Assembly: GCA_023910675.1 (NCBI GenBank)
Contig: JAAVWC010000013.1
Span: 60,609 to 124,608, forward strand
Origin: Gemmatimonas sp.
Lineage (GTDB): Bacteria > Gemmatimonadota > Gemmatimonadetes > Gemmatimonadales > Gemmatimonadaceae
Length of the DNA: 64,000 bases
Direction of reading: 5' to 3'
Part shown: positions 9,193-18,372 of the stretch, piece by piece
Layout: each line of letters opens with the position of its first letter
Numbering within the stretch: the stretch's first letter is position 1
Position numbers and translations under genes: made by a program
The notes under the pieces: model-generated
Told to the model about the DNA's origin: nothing
What the model saw: the letters and a program-made list of their open reading frames with translations, nothing else
Databases searched by the model: none

Positions 9193-10763
9193 TTACGGGG
9201 CATGATTGACGATGACCTCGAGGAACGCATCGCCATAGCGTTCGAGCTTGGCCTGACCCACACCGGGGACCTGCAGCAGTGCGCTGTGTGTTTCCGGCTT
9301 GCGATCGACCATCTCGAGCAACACGCGATCGCCGAACACGATGTACGCCGGGACGCCGGTTTCATCGGCGAGTTCACGACGCAGCGCCCGCAGCGCATCG
9401 AACAGTTCGCGATCTTCGACACTCAGGTCATTTACGTCGAGTGACGCACGCGACGTATGGCGTGCCGTCGTTGCCGATTTCCGCCAACCAGCCATGGCCA
9501 CGCGTTCGAGATCAGCCGCTTCTTCCAAACGCGCTTCCACCGATTGACCGGTGCAGTGATCGCACGACGTGCCGCACGGGTCGGCCACTTCGTCGAAGTG
9601 CTTCACCAGCGCCTGGTGCCGGCAGCCGGGTCGCTCGATGAGGTTGAAGAGCGCCACCGTGGCGGCACGCGTACGTGCCCGGAGAGCGTCGTCTTCGATG
9701 CGATCGAGAAATCGCTCGTGCAGCATGACGTCGGCCCACGAATAGAACATCACGCAGTCGCTGGGCAATCCGTCTCGTCCGGCGCGACCGATTTCCTGGT
9801 ACCACGATTCGATGTCCTTGGGCATGTCCCGGTGAATGACGAAGCGCACATTCGACTTGTCGATGCCCATGCCGAACGCCACCGTGGCAACGACCACATC
9901 GACATCGTCGCGCTGAAAAGCATCCTGATTGCGCGCGCGCTCATCGGCAGCGAGCCCAGCGTGATACGGCAACGCGCGGACCCCCTGACTGACGAGAAAC
10001 TCGGTCGTCTGCTCGACGCCTTTGCGGCTCTGGCAATACACGATGCCGCTTTCGCCGGCGTGGGCCCGAATGAGCGATAGGATTTCGCGGCGCGTGTTCC
10101 CACCTTGCCCCTTTTTGCGCAGGCCGATGCGGAGGTTGGGGCGGAAGAACGAGCCCTTGAAACCAGCGGGCTTCTTCATCCCCAACTGCCGCAGAATGTC
10201 GCGCGCGACTTCGCGGGTGGCCGTGGCGGTCAGCGCGAGCACCGGCACATCGAGCTGCTGCTTGAGCCCCTGCAGGCGCCGGTACGACGGGCGGAAATCG
10301 TGTCCCCACTGGCTGATGCAGTGCGCCTCGTCGACGACCAGCAGGGAGATGGGGCACCCCTGGACGAAGTCACCGAGGTAGCCGTCGAGCGCTTCGGGAG
10401 CGAGATAGACGAGCTCGTAGGCGCCGGCGCGGAAGGCGTCGAGTCGGGCGCGCCGTTCGTCGGGATCGAGGGTGGAATTGATGGCCGCCACCTTGTAGCC
10501 GAGGCTGGCCACCGCATCCACCTGGTCCTTCATGAGCGAGATGAGCGGCGAAATGACCAGCACCGTGCCGCCCAGCAGTCCGCGCCGGTAGCTGGTAGGT
10601 GAGCGACTTGCCGGCGCCCGTGGGCATGAGCTGCGATGCAGTCGCGACCCTCCAGCACCGCGGTAAATCACCTCGCGCTGTCCCGGGCGGAACTCTTCAG
10701 TACCCGAAGACCTCGCGCAGGACTGTCGTCGGGGGTGCGGCTGGTGGCAGGCGTAGCGGTCAC
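9193..10763 (-). CDS. recQ: ATP-dependent DNA helicase RecQ (N-terminal region frameshifted)
   Basis: From about 10590 down to 9193 one frame encodes a normal Rec[16 protein letters not shown], the [15 protein letters not shown] box, [47 protein letters not shown], an RQC cysteine set (CGTSCDHC) and a C-terminal HRDC domain. The first 55 or so codons can be restored only by removing one base at about 10582, 10628, 10659, 10699 and in the G run at 10731-10735 (plus strand). That yields [17 protein letters not shown] and the Walker A MPTGAGKS. The start would be the GTG at 10763. All five events are +1 insertions within 160 bp, which suggests sequence error. If real, the gene would lack its ATP-binding loop and be dead. 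Confidence 0.85.
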
Positions 10764-10889
10764 GATGGCTGTTGGCGCGGCGGTAGACAGGGCTCCTGCA
10801 GTCTAATCACCGGGACAACGCTCCACGGTGTCCTTGAGTACAGGCCGGGTATCTTGGGAGCGCGTACCGACCGGGATAGCTTTGGCGAC

Positions 10890-11622
10890 ATGTCGTCGAC
10901 CAATCAGCCGTATCTGCTTACCGATCTCACGGTGGTGCTGGGGCCCCCGCAGGCCCACCGGGACGCCTTCGTCGACTTCCAGGCGCGCGTCGCCCGCGGG
11001 GATTCGGTGGCGGACCACCTATGGGAAGCGCACGAGTATGCGGCCCTCGCTGCGCTCACCACCCGCGACGGGACGATCAGCACGCATACGCTTCTCGAAA
11101 CGATGATTGGCGGCGTGTTGCAGGCTGGGGGCCATTACGGCCGATGTGGAGCGCTCGTGGGTGTGGCACGAGGACGGACAGCTGTACGCCGCGCTGACGG
11201 TGTCTTCGGAAGACGTGCGTCCCCGTGCCGGCGGTGTGGCGTTTCACGATCCGTCGCTGGTTACGGCGCTCAATATGGTGAGCGACACCATTGCGACGCT
11301 CGATGGCCGCGCGTGGATGCGCTGGAGCAGCCACACCGTGGCCGACAACGCTGAGCCGACAATGCTCTCGCGCTGCGCCGCGTTGGTGGGCACCATGGCG
11401 GAGCTGGTCATTACCGACTCACCTGCGGGGCTCGAGCAGGACGACAACACCGACGTCGAGCTCGAGGCGGAGTTGCTGGTGGCCATTCGTCATGGCCGGG
11501 CGCACGCGAACATGCCGTTGGCGGAAATCACGCGCGAGTTGCGCGCCGTGCGCCATCGCGACCCGATGCGCTACGAGTGGACGCGCATTGTGATGGACGC
11601 GTTCTACCTTGGTGCACTCTGA
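10890..11622 (+). CDS. Hypothetical protein (one frameshift)
   Basis: I do not recognise a family. The ATG at 10890 opens MSSTNQPYLLTDLTVVLG, and the frame continues to a run of five Gs at 11127-11131. Deleting one G joins it to the frame AITADVERSWVWHEDGQLYA, which runs to TGA at 11622, giving about 244 residues. The composition is acidic and helical with no signal peptide or membrane segment, so it is probably cytosolic. Codon use is strongly GC-ending in both pieces, supporting real coding sequence. It is divergent from recQ across about 126 bp. The short gene at 11612-11839 may be its C-terminus, separated by a second shift near 11620. Confidence 0.6.
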
Positions 11623-11839
11623 CGTGCAGCAGCTGCGTGAGCGCGCCGCCGCCGGTGCGACGTCGGGGCTGGCGTACCTGTATCTGGGGAAGGAACGATC
11701 GGATCAGCTCAAGACGAACCCGGTGGTCACCCCACGCTTTCGCGGCGAGATTGCGGCGAAGACGTTCATGACGGCGTACGCGCTCGAGCGGCTCGCGCCG
11801 GTGGTCTCCGGCGCGCTCTACGAGGCGATGTCCGCGTAG
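11612..11839 (+). CDS. Small hypothetical protein or displaced C-terminus of the preceding gene
   Basis: About 75 codons from a GTG at 11612 (TTG at 11609 is also possible) to TAG at 11839, with GC-rich third positions typical of coding DNA (for example LAYLYLGKERSDQL and MTAYALERLAPVVSGALYEA). It overlaps the end of the previous gene by 11 bases in another frame. Removing one base near 11620 would fuse the two into one protein of about 315 residues, which I think is as likely as a separate gene. No known domain was recognised. Confidence 0.45.
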   Translation: MHSDVQQLRERAAAGATSGLAYLYLGKERSDQLKTNPVVTPRFRGEIAAKTFMTAYALERLAPVVSGALYEAMSA

Positions 11840-11869
11840 TGCGTCGCGGCGTCGCGCATTACGGCGTGG

Positions 11870-12536
11870 CGAGGCGAGTGCCAGCGTCGACTCGTACACG
11901 AAGGTGGAGACTTCGCGCATGAGCGTGGGGGTGTAGCACACACCGCTGGTGGCGAGCGCTTTGCTGAACGACGCGTCGACCAGGCTATCGCGCACGCTGT
12001 GTGCAATGAAGTCGGCGCCGGCGGCCAACAGGGCGCGCGCATCGGCCAAACAGTACAGGTGCACCGCCACACGCTGCCCGCGCGCATGTGCTTCGTCGAC
12101 GACGGCGCGATAGACCTCGGGCGACATCTTCTCGGCAGTGCCGAGGTTGTCGTCGACGCGGATCTTCACGATGTCCACGCCACGCGGCACCACATCAGCC
12201 ACCTGCTGCCGCGCCTCCGCAGCGGTGGTGGGCGCAAGGACCGGTCCGGCCAAGGAAAACACGCGCATGCGACGGTGGTGTGGACTGCTGTGCACGCCGC
12301 GCCGCAAAGACCGCGGGTGTTTCATCGCCGAGCGAAAAGACCGTGGTGATGCCGTAGGCCGCATAGGTGGCGAGGTTCGCCACCGACGACGCGTGGCCGT
12401 GCGTGTTGATCAACCCCGGCATAATGACTTTGCCGGCGAGCGATACACGCTCGGCGTTGGCGGGAATCCGTACGCGCGAGGCTGCACCGGCCGCAATCAC
12501 GCGCCCATCGCGAACGAGCAGTGTGGCGTTGCGCAC
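11870..12536 (-). pseudogene. Amidohydrolase remnant, truncated at both ends
   Basis: The translation is clearly a metal-dependent amidohydrolase of the imidazolonepropionase-like group: RNATLLVRDGRVIAAG, VIMPGLINTHGHASSVAN (HxH metal site), GVDIVKIRVDDNLGTAEKM, VAVHLYCLADARALL, DFIAHSVRDSLVD and GVCYTPTLMREVSTFVYES. Similarity begins only 18 bp after the stop of the upstream gene, so the leader and first 25-30 residues are missing. It stops near 11880, so the C-terminal 150-200 residues with the last metal aspartate are missing; the opposite-strand gene at 11612-11839 occupies that space. There is also a +1 shift near 12250. The double truncation cannot be mended by single-base edits, so I call it a true remnant or an assembly deletion. 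Confidence 0.7.
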
Positions 12537-12554
12537 GGGGCGGGAAGACGGCGG

Positions 12555-13694
12555 CTACCAGCGAATACGCGTGATTGCGCCGGCGCGTGGCGCGTTCCAG
12601 TGAGTGCCCACGTATGGGGCCAGCCGACGCACGAGTTCGCGGGCATCGATGCCGCGCACGACGCGCTCGGGTTTTTCTGAGGAGCGGAAGAAATCATCCC
12701 AGTGACCAAGGATGACGTGATCGGGCGCAAGATGCGCCAGCAGTATGTCGGGATAGAGCGGCAGCTGATCAAAGTTGGCGGCCACAGCAATCACCACCGT
12801 CGTACGAGTGCTGGGAAGGCCGGCAACGATCTCGCCCGCGCGCCGCTGCACCTCCGGGCCGGCTGCGGCATCGTGAAAGAAGAGCCGGAGTCCCGCCGTG
12901 CCGTCACGCTGCAGGATGTCTACCGCGTACGCATACACCGCGCCCTTCTTCCAGCCGAATACGGTGCGCGGGAGGGTACGACGTGGCGTGCGCTGGTCAC
13001 CGGGTGCGACAGTGAGGCCACCGATGTTCGGTGCATGTTCCCACGCCATCGCGCGAACGCGCAAGGCGGGGCCGACATCGTACGCGGTAACGCCGTGCCG
13101 CGCATCACGTGCCGCGATCGAATCGACCGATACACGTCGTGGCTCCGCGGCGGCCACAGGCGCCAGCAGATTGATCACGGTGCTGCTGCCGAACACGCGT
13201 GCGTCGGGCATTCGCGGCAGCAATGGCGGCACGTCCATGAGATGATCGTAATGGCCATGGCCGACGAGCAGGGCGCCCACGCGCGCGAGCCGCGAGGCGT
13301 TCGCGGCCGGCATGGCGTTCAGACGCCGCGTGATGCGGGCCGTGTCGGGACGGGTGCCAAGGAGCCAGTCGCCGAATGTCATCCACCAGATGGTGGGATT
13401 GGTGAACGACGGGGCTGTCATGACGAGCTGCGTCGTATCGGCCCATGGCATAATCAGAAAGCCGTCAACACCGGCGGCCACGACATCGGCGGAGTCGGTG
13501 CACTGGCGCTTGCACACATCAACAAGGTGTACCTCGCCGGGCGCGGTGGGGCGCAGGACCGCAGGGTCTCCCGTGCGCATGTACCGGCAGCCCGACAGCA
13601 CGAGCGACAGCAGTGCGAGCAGTACGCTCAGCCGCGTTCCTGTCGCTCGCTTTGTCGGGACTAGGCGGCGCACGCCGGCTGGGAAAACGATCAC
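12555..13694 (-). CDS. MBL-fold metallo-hydrolase lipoprotein
   Basis: A 379-residue exported protein. It begins with a basic leader and a hydrophobic stretch ending in the lipobox LVLSGC (about residue 36). The metallo-beta-lactamase motif is GALLVGHGHYDHLMDVP (HxHxDH), with later metal-ligand candidates at AMAWEHAPN and LFFHDAA and a terminal GHWDDFF. The family is UlaG/RomA-like; substrates are often lactones or phosphodiester lipids, but nothing here decides it. The start at 13694 gives a long but plausible N-region (MIVFPAGVRR); internal starts closer to the hydrophobic core are possible. The amidohydrolase remnant lies immediately downstream. Confidence 0.8.
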   Translation of the reverse strand: MIVFPAGVRRLVPTKRATGTRLSVLLALLSLVLSGCRYMRTGDPAVLRPTAPGEVHLVDVCKRQCTDSADVVAAGVDGFLIMPWADTTQLVMTAPSFTNPTIWWMTFGDWLLGTRPDTARITRRLNAMPAANASRLARVGALLVGHGHYDHLMDVPPLLPRMPDARVFGSSTVINLLAPVAAAEPRRVSVDSIAARDARHGVTAYDVGPALRVRAMAWEHAPNIGGLTVAPGDQRTPRRTLPRTVFGWKKGAVYAYAVDILQRDGTAGLRLFFHDAAAGPEVQRRAGEIVAGLPSTRTTVVIAVAANFDQLPLYPDILLAHLAPDHVILGHWDDFFRSSEKPERVVRGIDARELVRRLAPYVGTHWNAPRAGAITRIRW

Positions 13695-13730
13695 GCCCTA
13701 CGATAGCACGGGCGCTGCCGTCTCGTGCTC

Positions 13731-14408
13731 TCAGGGGGTAATGCGCAACGCCAGGTGTTCTCCCTTCGTCACGCGGAGCGAGCGCGTCGCCAGGTCGATG
13801 CCACCGGCCGGTCGGGCAAAGACGCGCAGGCGGTTATCACTCCCCACCACAGCGCGTGGGAAACGTAGGTTGACCTGCGAGCCCGCTGCGACCTCGCCAA
13901 GCCGGACGGAGTAGTTCCCCTGTTCGGCGTAGATGGTGGCCGGCCGATTCCGCTCGTTGAAGACGGTGAGCGTGGTGCTGGCCAGTTCCTCTTTGGACAG
14001 GGAAATGGCGAGGCTGTCACAGTCGGCGAGGCCGTCGCGGGGCGGAATGAGCATCCCGAACCGGTTGGTGCCGCCGAGGGCGAGCGATAGGGTCGACAGA
14101 TCGGCGCCTTCACCATCAGCCCTCGCAAAAACCTGCACCGAGCGTTCTCCTCGCACCGCCCACGAGGGGAGGGTGAGCACGCCCACCTTGCCTGCGGGGA
14201 CCACGCCAATGCGCCGGTCGAAGGTGCCGGACTCGACGAAGATCGTGACGGCGGCCGCGCGGTCGTTCTGCACGGTGAGCAGGTTGGTCGTATCGCCGAT
14301 GACCCGCGCGGTTGGGAGGCGGGTGGGCGGCTGTGTGCCTTGACCGTGCGCCGCAGAGGCGCAGGTGAGCAGGGCGACGCCGATGATGGCAACGGGAAGC
14401 AGGCGCAT
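13731..14408 (-). CDS. Secreted protein with two internal repeats, unknown function
   Basis: A 225-residue protein with a clear signal peptide (MRLLPVAIIGVALL through AHGQG). The mature part consists of two related units of about 90 residues. The first has LLTVQNDRAAAVTIFVES, then FDRRIGVVPAGKVGVLTLP and RSVQVFARADG; the second has LTVFNERNRPATIYAEQG, then SVRLGEVAAGSQVNLRFP and NRLRVFARPAGG. Each reads like a small all-beta domain. No catalytic motif is evident; a periplasmic binding or structural role is a guess. ATG at 14408. It is divergent from the lipoprotein gene at 14707. Confidence 0.75.
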   Translation of the reverse strand: MRLLPVAIIGVALLTCASAAHGQGTQPPTRLPTARVIGDTTNLLTVQNDRAAAVTIFVESGTFDRRIGVVPAGKVGVLTLPSWAVRGERSVQVFARADGEGADLSTLSLALGGTNRFGMLIPPRDGLADCDSLAISLSKEELASTTLTVFNERNRPATIYAEQGNYSVRLGEVAAGSQVNLRFPRAVVGSDNRLRVFARPAGGIDLATRSLRVTKGEHLALRITP

Positions 14409-14706
14409 GGCGGGAGTCCTCGCGCAGGTCCGCGGTCCTCCCGCGGTGAGGGCCGCGCCAGGCCGACGCGGTTACCCCCAACGTGTGCCGTTCAGCGGGC
14501 ACGTGCCGTAGGGCAAATCCTCATCTCGGCGGCGCATTGCCTGACGGCCCAACGCTGATGCCAGGTCAGACAGACGAAAGGACGAGGCCGCCAGCGCCAC
14601 CAGCGCCCTCGCCCGGTGATACGCACACCTCGGCCTTGGCGTTCAGTAGAGTATCCCGGCGCCCCACGGGGCGCCTCCGGTCCTTTCGCATCTCTCCCTG
14701 ACACCG
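14409..14706. other. Divergent intergenic region with short palindrome
   Basis: About 300 bp between two divergent genes. I find no credible ORF or RNA gene. It contains the perfect 8+2+8 palindrome listed separately at 14658-14675 and a weaker inverted repeat (ACGTGTGCC and GGGCACGT) near 14481. Promoters for both genes must lie here, but I could not identify convincing -35/-10 boxes. Confidence 0.5.
14658..14675. promoter_or_regulatory. Perfect GC palindrome 32 bp upstream of the LVIVD lipoprotein start
   Basis: GGCGCCCC and GGGGCGCC flank a 2-base centre. It could be an operator for a dimeric regulator or a hairpin in the leader of the gene at 14707. Short GC palindromes occur by chance in DNA of this composition, so confidence is low. 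Confidence 0.3.
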
Positions 14707-16680
14707 ATGCCTGTGAACCACTCGCGCAACCTGTTGGCCGTGGCGCTCTCCCTGAGCGCGCTGGCGGCGTGCACTCGCTCTACCAAGCCCACCACTGCGC
14801 CCTCACCGGCGGCCGATCCGCGCAATGCGCTCAAGCCCGGTTTGTTCGACGCCGGTGAATACACGTCCAACATGCGCGTACTCGCGCGGGCACAGTCGCC
14901 GAAGGGGTTTCTGGGGGAGGTGAACTCGGACCTCGCGTTTACCGGCAACTACGTCATTCAGGGCAACTTCAACGGGCCTGTTGTGTGGGACATCAGCAAT
15001 CCGGCCAAGCCAGAACTGGTGGTCGCCTACGAGTGCCCGGCGTCGCAGAACGACGTTTCCGTCTACAAGAATCTGATGTTCATGTCGGCGGAGGCGCTGA
15101 ATGGGCGTGTCGACTGCAAGCCCGGCGGTGCACCGCAGGCCGTGAGCAAGGATCGGTTGCGCGGCGTGCGCATTTTCGACATCAGCAACATTCGCGAACC
15201 GAAGCTGGTCGCGAATGTGCAGACCTGCCGCGGCTCGCATACGCACACGGTGCTCGAAGACCCGAAGGACAAGAACAACGTCTACATCTACGTCTCGGGT
15301 TCGTCGGCCATCCGTCCCAAGGGGGAATTGGAACAGTGCAGCACCTCGGCCAGTAATGATCCGACGTCGTCGCGACTGCGCATCGAGATCATCAAGGTGC
15401 CACTCGCCGATCCGTCCCAGGCCGCCATTGTGAATCGCGCGAACATCTTCGCGGGGCTGCGCTCGCCGTCGTCGCACGGCGAGTCGCCGGCGGATGCCGC
15501 AGAGATCGCGGCCGCCAAGGCGAAGGGGGCGTTCACGGCATTCATTCCCATCATGGCGCAGGAGATCGTGCTGCCGCCGCAGATGACCAAGCCCGTCGTG
15601 GACAGTATCGCGAAGGCGCGCGGTGCCACTACGCCAAATGCCGCGGATACCGCGGCGGCACGCCCGGTCATCGACGCTGTCGTCAAGCGTATGCTGGCCG
15701 CGCAGGGGGCCGACAAGGCACCGCCGCCGAAGGGGACGGGTGACGCGCCCATCAGCGAAGGCACGCAGTGCCACGATATCACGGTGTATCCCGCGCTCGG
15801 TCTTGCCGGCGGTGCGTGCGAGGGGCACGGACTGCTGCTCGACATCAGTGATCCGGCAAATCCCACGCGTCTCGACGCGGTGGCGGACTCCAACTTTGCG
15901 TACTGGCACTCGGCGACGTTCAACAACGATGGCACGCAGATTCTGTTCAGCGACGAATGGGGTGGCGGTGGATCGCCCAAGTGCCGTCCGCTCGACAAGC
16001 CGGAGTGGGGGGCCAATGCCATCTTCGAAATCGTGAACAAGAAGATGGTGTTCAAGAGCTACTACAAGATTCCCACGTATCAGACGTCGAACGAAAACTG
16101 CGTGGCGCACAACGGGTCACTCGTTCCGATTCCGGGGCGCGACATCATGGTGCAGGCGTGGTACCAAGGCGGTATCTCGGTGTTCGACTGGACCGATGCG
16201 GCGAAGCCCAAGGAAATCGCCAGCTTCGATCGTGGTCCGGTCGACGGCACCCGCATGGAGATGGCGGGCTCGTGGTCGGTGTACTGGTACAACGGCCACA
16301 TTGTGAGTTCCGAGATTGCCCGCGGACTCGATGTGGCGGAGCTCACGCCGAGCGAATTCATTTCGCAGAACGAGCTCGACGCCGCGAAGACGGTCAAGTG
16401 GGACCAGCTCAACGCGCAGGGGCAGCCCAAGATCGCGTGGCCGCCCAGCTTCGCGCTGGCGAAGGCGTATACCGATCAGTTGGAGCGCAAGCAGTGTGCG
16501 TCTGGCGTGGTGAGCACGTTGCGCTCGCAGATTGCCAATGCCGAAAGGGCGAGCGGCGCGGCGCGTAATACGGCACTGCAAGCGGCGGTGAGCGCGGCGG
16601 AAGGCGCCCGTGGCTGCGACGGCAAGAAGACGGATCTGCTCAAGAAGGCGTTGCAGGATTTGCAGGCGCCGGCCATGTAA
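14707..16680 (+). CDS. LVIVD-repeat-type lipoprotein
   Basis: A 657-residue exported protein with lipobox LAAC at about residue 21 (LSLSALAACTRS). The body has repeated beta-propeller blades of the LVIVD type, each with a GVRIFDISN or VVWDISNPAKP-like core followed by PELVVAY or EPKLVAN. Later blades read HGLLLDISDPANPTRLD and GGISVFDWTDAAKPKEIASF. The C-terminal 80 residues hold cysteines (KQCASGV and GARGCDGKK) and helical segments. LVIVD proteins are surface or periplasmic proteins of unknown biochemical role, common in environmental phyla. The ATG at 14707 opens a good signal peptide. The stop is followed within 18 bp by a 96-bp palindrome. Confidence 0.8.
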   Translation: MPVNHSRNLLAVALSLSALAACTRSTKPTTAPSPAADPRNALKPGLFDAGEYTSNMRVLARAQSPKGFLGEVNSDLAFTGNYVIQGNFNGPVVWDISNPAKPELVVAYECPASQNDVSVYKNLMFMSAEALNGRVDCKPGGAPQAVSKDRLRGVRIFDISNIREPKLVANVQTCRGSHTHTVLEDPKDKNNVYIYVSGSSAIRPKGELEQCSTSASNDPTSSRLRIEIIKVPLADPSQAAIVNRANIFAGLRSPSSHGESPADAAEIAAAKAKGAFTAFIPIMAQEIVLPPQMTKPVVDSIAKARGATTPNAADTAAARPVIDAVVKRMLAAQGADKAPPPKGTGDAPISEGTQCHDITVYPALGLAGGACEGHGLLLDISDPANPTRLDAVADSNFAYWHSATFNNDGTQILFSDEWGGGGSPKCRPLDKPEWGANAIFEIVNKKMVFKSYYKIPTYQTSNENCVAHNGSLVPIPGRDIMVQAWYQGGISVFDWTDAAKPKEIASFDRGPVDGTRMEMAGSWSVYWYNGHIVSSEIARGLDVAELTPSEFISQNELDAAKTVKWDQLNAQGQPKIAWPPSFALAKAYTDQLERKQCASGVVSTLRSQIANAERASGAARNTALQAAVSAAEGARGCDGKKTDLLKKALQDLQAPAM

Positions 16681-16698
16681 ACGCGGTTTGTTGGTGTT

Positions 16699-16794
16699 GT
16701 GCCGCCGGGCCAGGGTACGGATGGACGAGCCACTTCGGGGCGCTTGCGCGCCCCTGCCAGATGCTCGTCCATCCGCACCCTGGCCCGGCGGCAC
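16699..16794. repeat. 96-bp near-perfect palindrome (32-bp arms)
   Basis: Arms 16699-16730 and 16763-16794 are complementary at 31 of 32 positions. The remaining pair is A/C, because the left arm has CAGGGTACGG where the right arm implies CAGGGTGCGG. The 32-base centre itself contains a smaller hairpin, GGGGCGC-TTGC-GCGCCCC. It starts 18 bp after the stop of the LVIVD gene and ends 51 bp before the Tat amidohydrolase, so it could act as a transcription terminator. It is far longer than an ordinary intrinsic terminator and lacks a U tract, so a REP-like or MITE-like repeat is more likely. I found no second copy in this window. Confidence 0.85.
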
Positions 16795-16845
16795 TTCATG
16801 CATTTGATACTTGTCATGGCCGGCGCCTGGCGTTGATTGGGGACT

Positions 16846-18372
16846 ATGGCACGAGAACTTTCCCGACGTGGGTTTGTGCGTGATGCGGTAGCGGCGGCGC
16901 TGGTGCCGGTGCTGGGCACCGCGGGACTTCTGCAGGCGCAGCCGCCGGCGGCCTCTGCGCGAGGGAGAACCCGCAGGCTTCGGTCACGCGATTTTGTGGT
17001 GGAGGCATCGTACGCGCTGCTCTGGCGCAACGGTCGCGCCGAGGTAGTGCCCGATGCTTATGTGCAGGTGCGTGGTAACGAGATTGTCGCCATTGGCACG
17101 GGTCGGTTTCGCGGCAACGTGGAACGCATCAATGCGAGCGGACAGCTACTGCTGCCGGGCTTCATTTCCGGGCATACGCACGCGGCCTCGGGAAGCCCCA
17201 CGCGTGGACTCATCGAGAGTGGGCGTTCGTACCAGCGGCCCATCGAGATCGTGGAGCAGCTCCCCGATGAGCAGCTCGACGCCCTCACGGCCTATAACGT
17301 CGCGGAACTGGTGCGTTCGGGATGCACCAGTCATGTGGAGATGAGTCTCAGTCTGCGTCAGGCCCAGAGCTACGTGCGTGTGGCCCGACAATGGCACGTG
17401 CGCGGCTTTCCCGGCGGCATGGTGCCGGGCACGGCGCGCCTGTTTCCCATCTGGCGTCGCAGTAACGATGCAGTTCTTGCCGAGAGTGTCTCGGCAACGC
17501 TGGCCGAAATCGAAGCAAATCGACAGTACGCGCTCAGTATTCGTGGTGCGGAGGACGGCCTCATCATGCCCATGATGACGCCGCACGCGGCGGACACGCA
17601 CACGCCGGAGACGATGCGAGCCGTTGTTGCCGCGGCGAAGGAGCTCGGGACCGGCATTCACACCCATCTGGCGCAGGGCAGTGGTGAAGTGCGTACGGTG
17701 CAGCGGTTGCACGGTGTTTCGCCGGCACAATGGTTGGCATCGTTGGGCGCGCTCGATGGTCCGTTCTTCGGGGCACACATGACGGCGGCTACGGCCGACG
17801 ACTGGTCGCTGCTGCAGCAGCGTGGTGGTGTGTATGCGCACTGTCCGTCGGGCGGTGGCGCCGGCAATTCCAGTGGTTCGCAGCCGTATCCTGAGGCACT
17901 GGCTGCTGGTGTTGCAACGAATGTGGGGATCGATACCCACTCCAATGACTACGTGGAGAACCTCAAGCTGGCCGTGATTTGCGGTCGTGCGCGGGCGCGC
18001 CTGGTGAACCAGTTCTCCGGTACCAAACTCCCTTTGCCGAGCGTCATGCAGGCCGTGTCCGGTGCCACACATGGTGTGGCCGATGGATTGCGCCGCCCCG
18101 ATCTTGGGCGCCTTGCCGTAGGGGCCAAGGCCGATCTGTGCAGCATTGATGTGGGCGGTCTGCTGGTTGGCAGTGGCGCGGCGGGGCCAGAGCCATGGCA
18201 CAATCTGCTCTACGCCAACGGTCACAGCGTGCGCCATGTGTTCACGCAGGGCTACGCTCAGGTCGTCGATGGTCAGCTCGTGGTGGCCGATGAGTCGCAG
18301 CTTGTGCGCAACGGGGCCAGGGTAGCGCAGACCATTTGGGCGCAGCTGCGGGCTGAGGGGTGGTTTGCCTAG
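16846..18372 (+). CDS. Tat-exported amidohydrolase (chlorohydrolase/cytosine-deaminase-like)
   Basis: A 508-residue member of the amidohydrolase superfamily with a twin-arginine leader (LSRRGFVRDAVAAALVPV). The metal site begins at LLLPGFISGHTHAASGSP (HxH), with further ligands plausibly at GTGIHTHLAQGSGE, PFFGAHMTAAT and TNVGIDTHSNDYVE. A C-terminal composite-domain return, GRLAVGAKADLCSID, is typical. The family deaminates or dechlorinates ring compounds or hydrolyses cyclic amides; periplasmic placement argues for degrading imported substrates. A GGGG six bases before the ATG at 16846 supports the start. Its 3' end overlaps the convergent regulator gene by four bases. Confidence 0.85.
   Translation: MARELSRRGFVRDAVAAALVPVLGTAGLLQAQPPAASARGRTRRLRSRDFVVEASYALLWRNGRAEVVPDAYVQVRGNEIVAIGTGRFRGNVERINASGQLLLPGFISGHTHAASGSPTRGLIESGRSYQRPIEIVEQLPDEQLDALTAYNVAELVRSGCTSHVEMSLSLRQAQSYVRVARQWHVRGFPGGMVPGTARLFPIWRRSNDAVLAESVSATLAEIEANRQYALSIRGAEDGLIMPMMTPHAADTHTPETMRAVVAAAKELGTGIHTHLAQGSGEVRTVQRLHGVSPAQWLASLGALDGPFFGAHMTAATADDWSLLQQRGGVYAHCPSGGGAGNSSGSQPYPEALAAGVATNVGIDTHSNDYVENLKLAVICGRARARLVNQFSGTKLPLPSVMQAVSGATHGVADGLRRPDLGRLAVGAKADLCSIDVGGLLVGSGAAGPEPWHNLLYANGHSVRHVFTQGYAQVVDGQLVVADESQLVRNGARVAQTIWAQLRAEGWFA

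Noticed and set aside
9193..10763. Programmed frameshifting in recQ
   Set aside because: Five unrelated +1 sites without a shared slippery motif or downstream structure do not fit a programmed mechanism.
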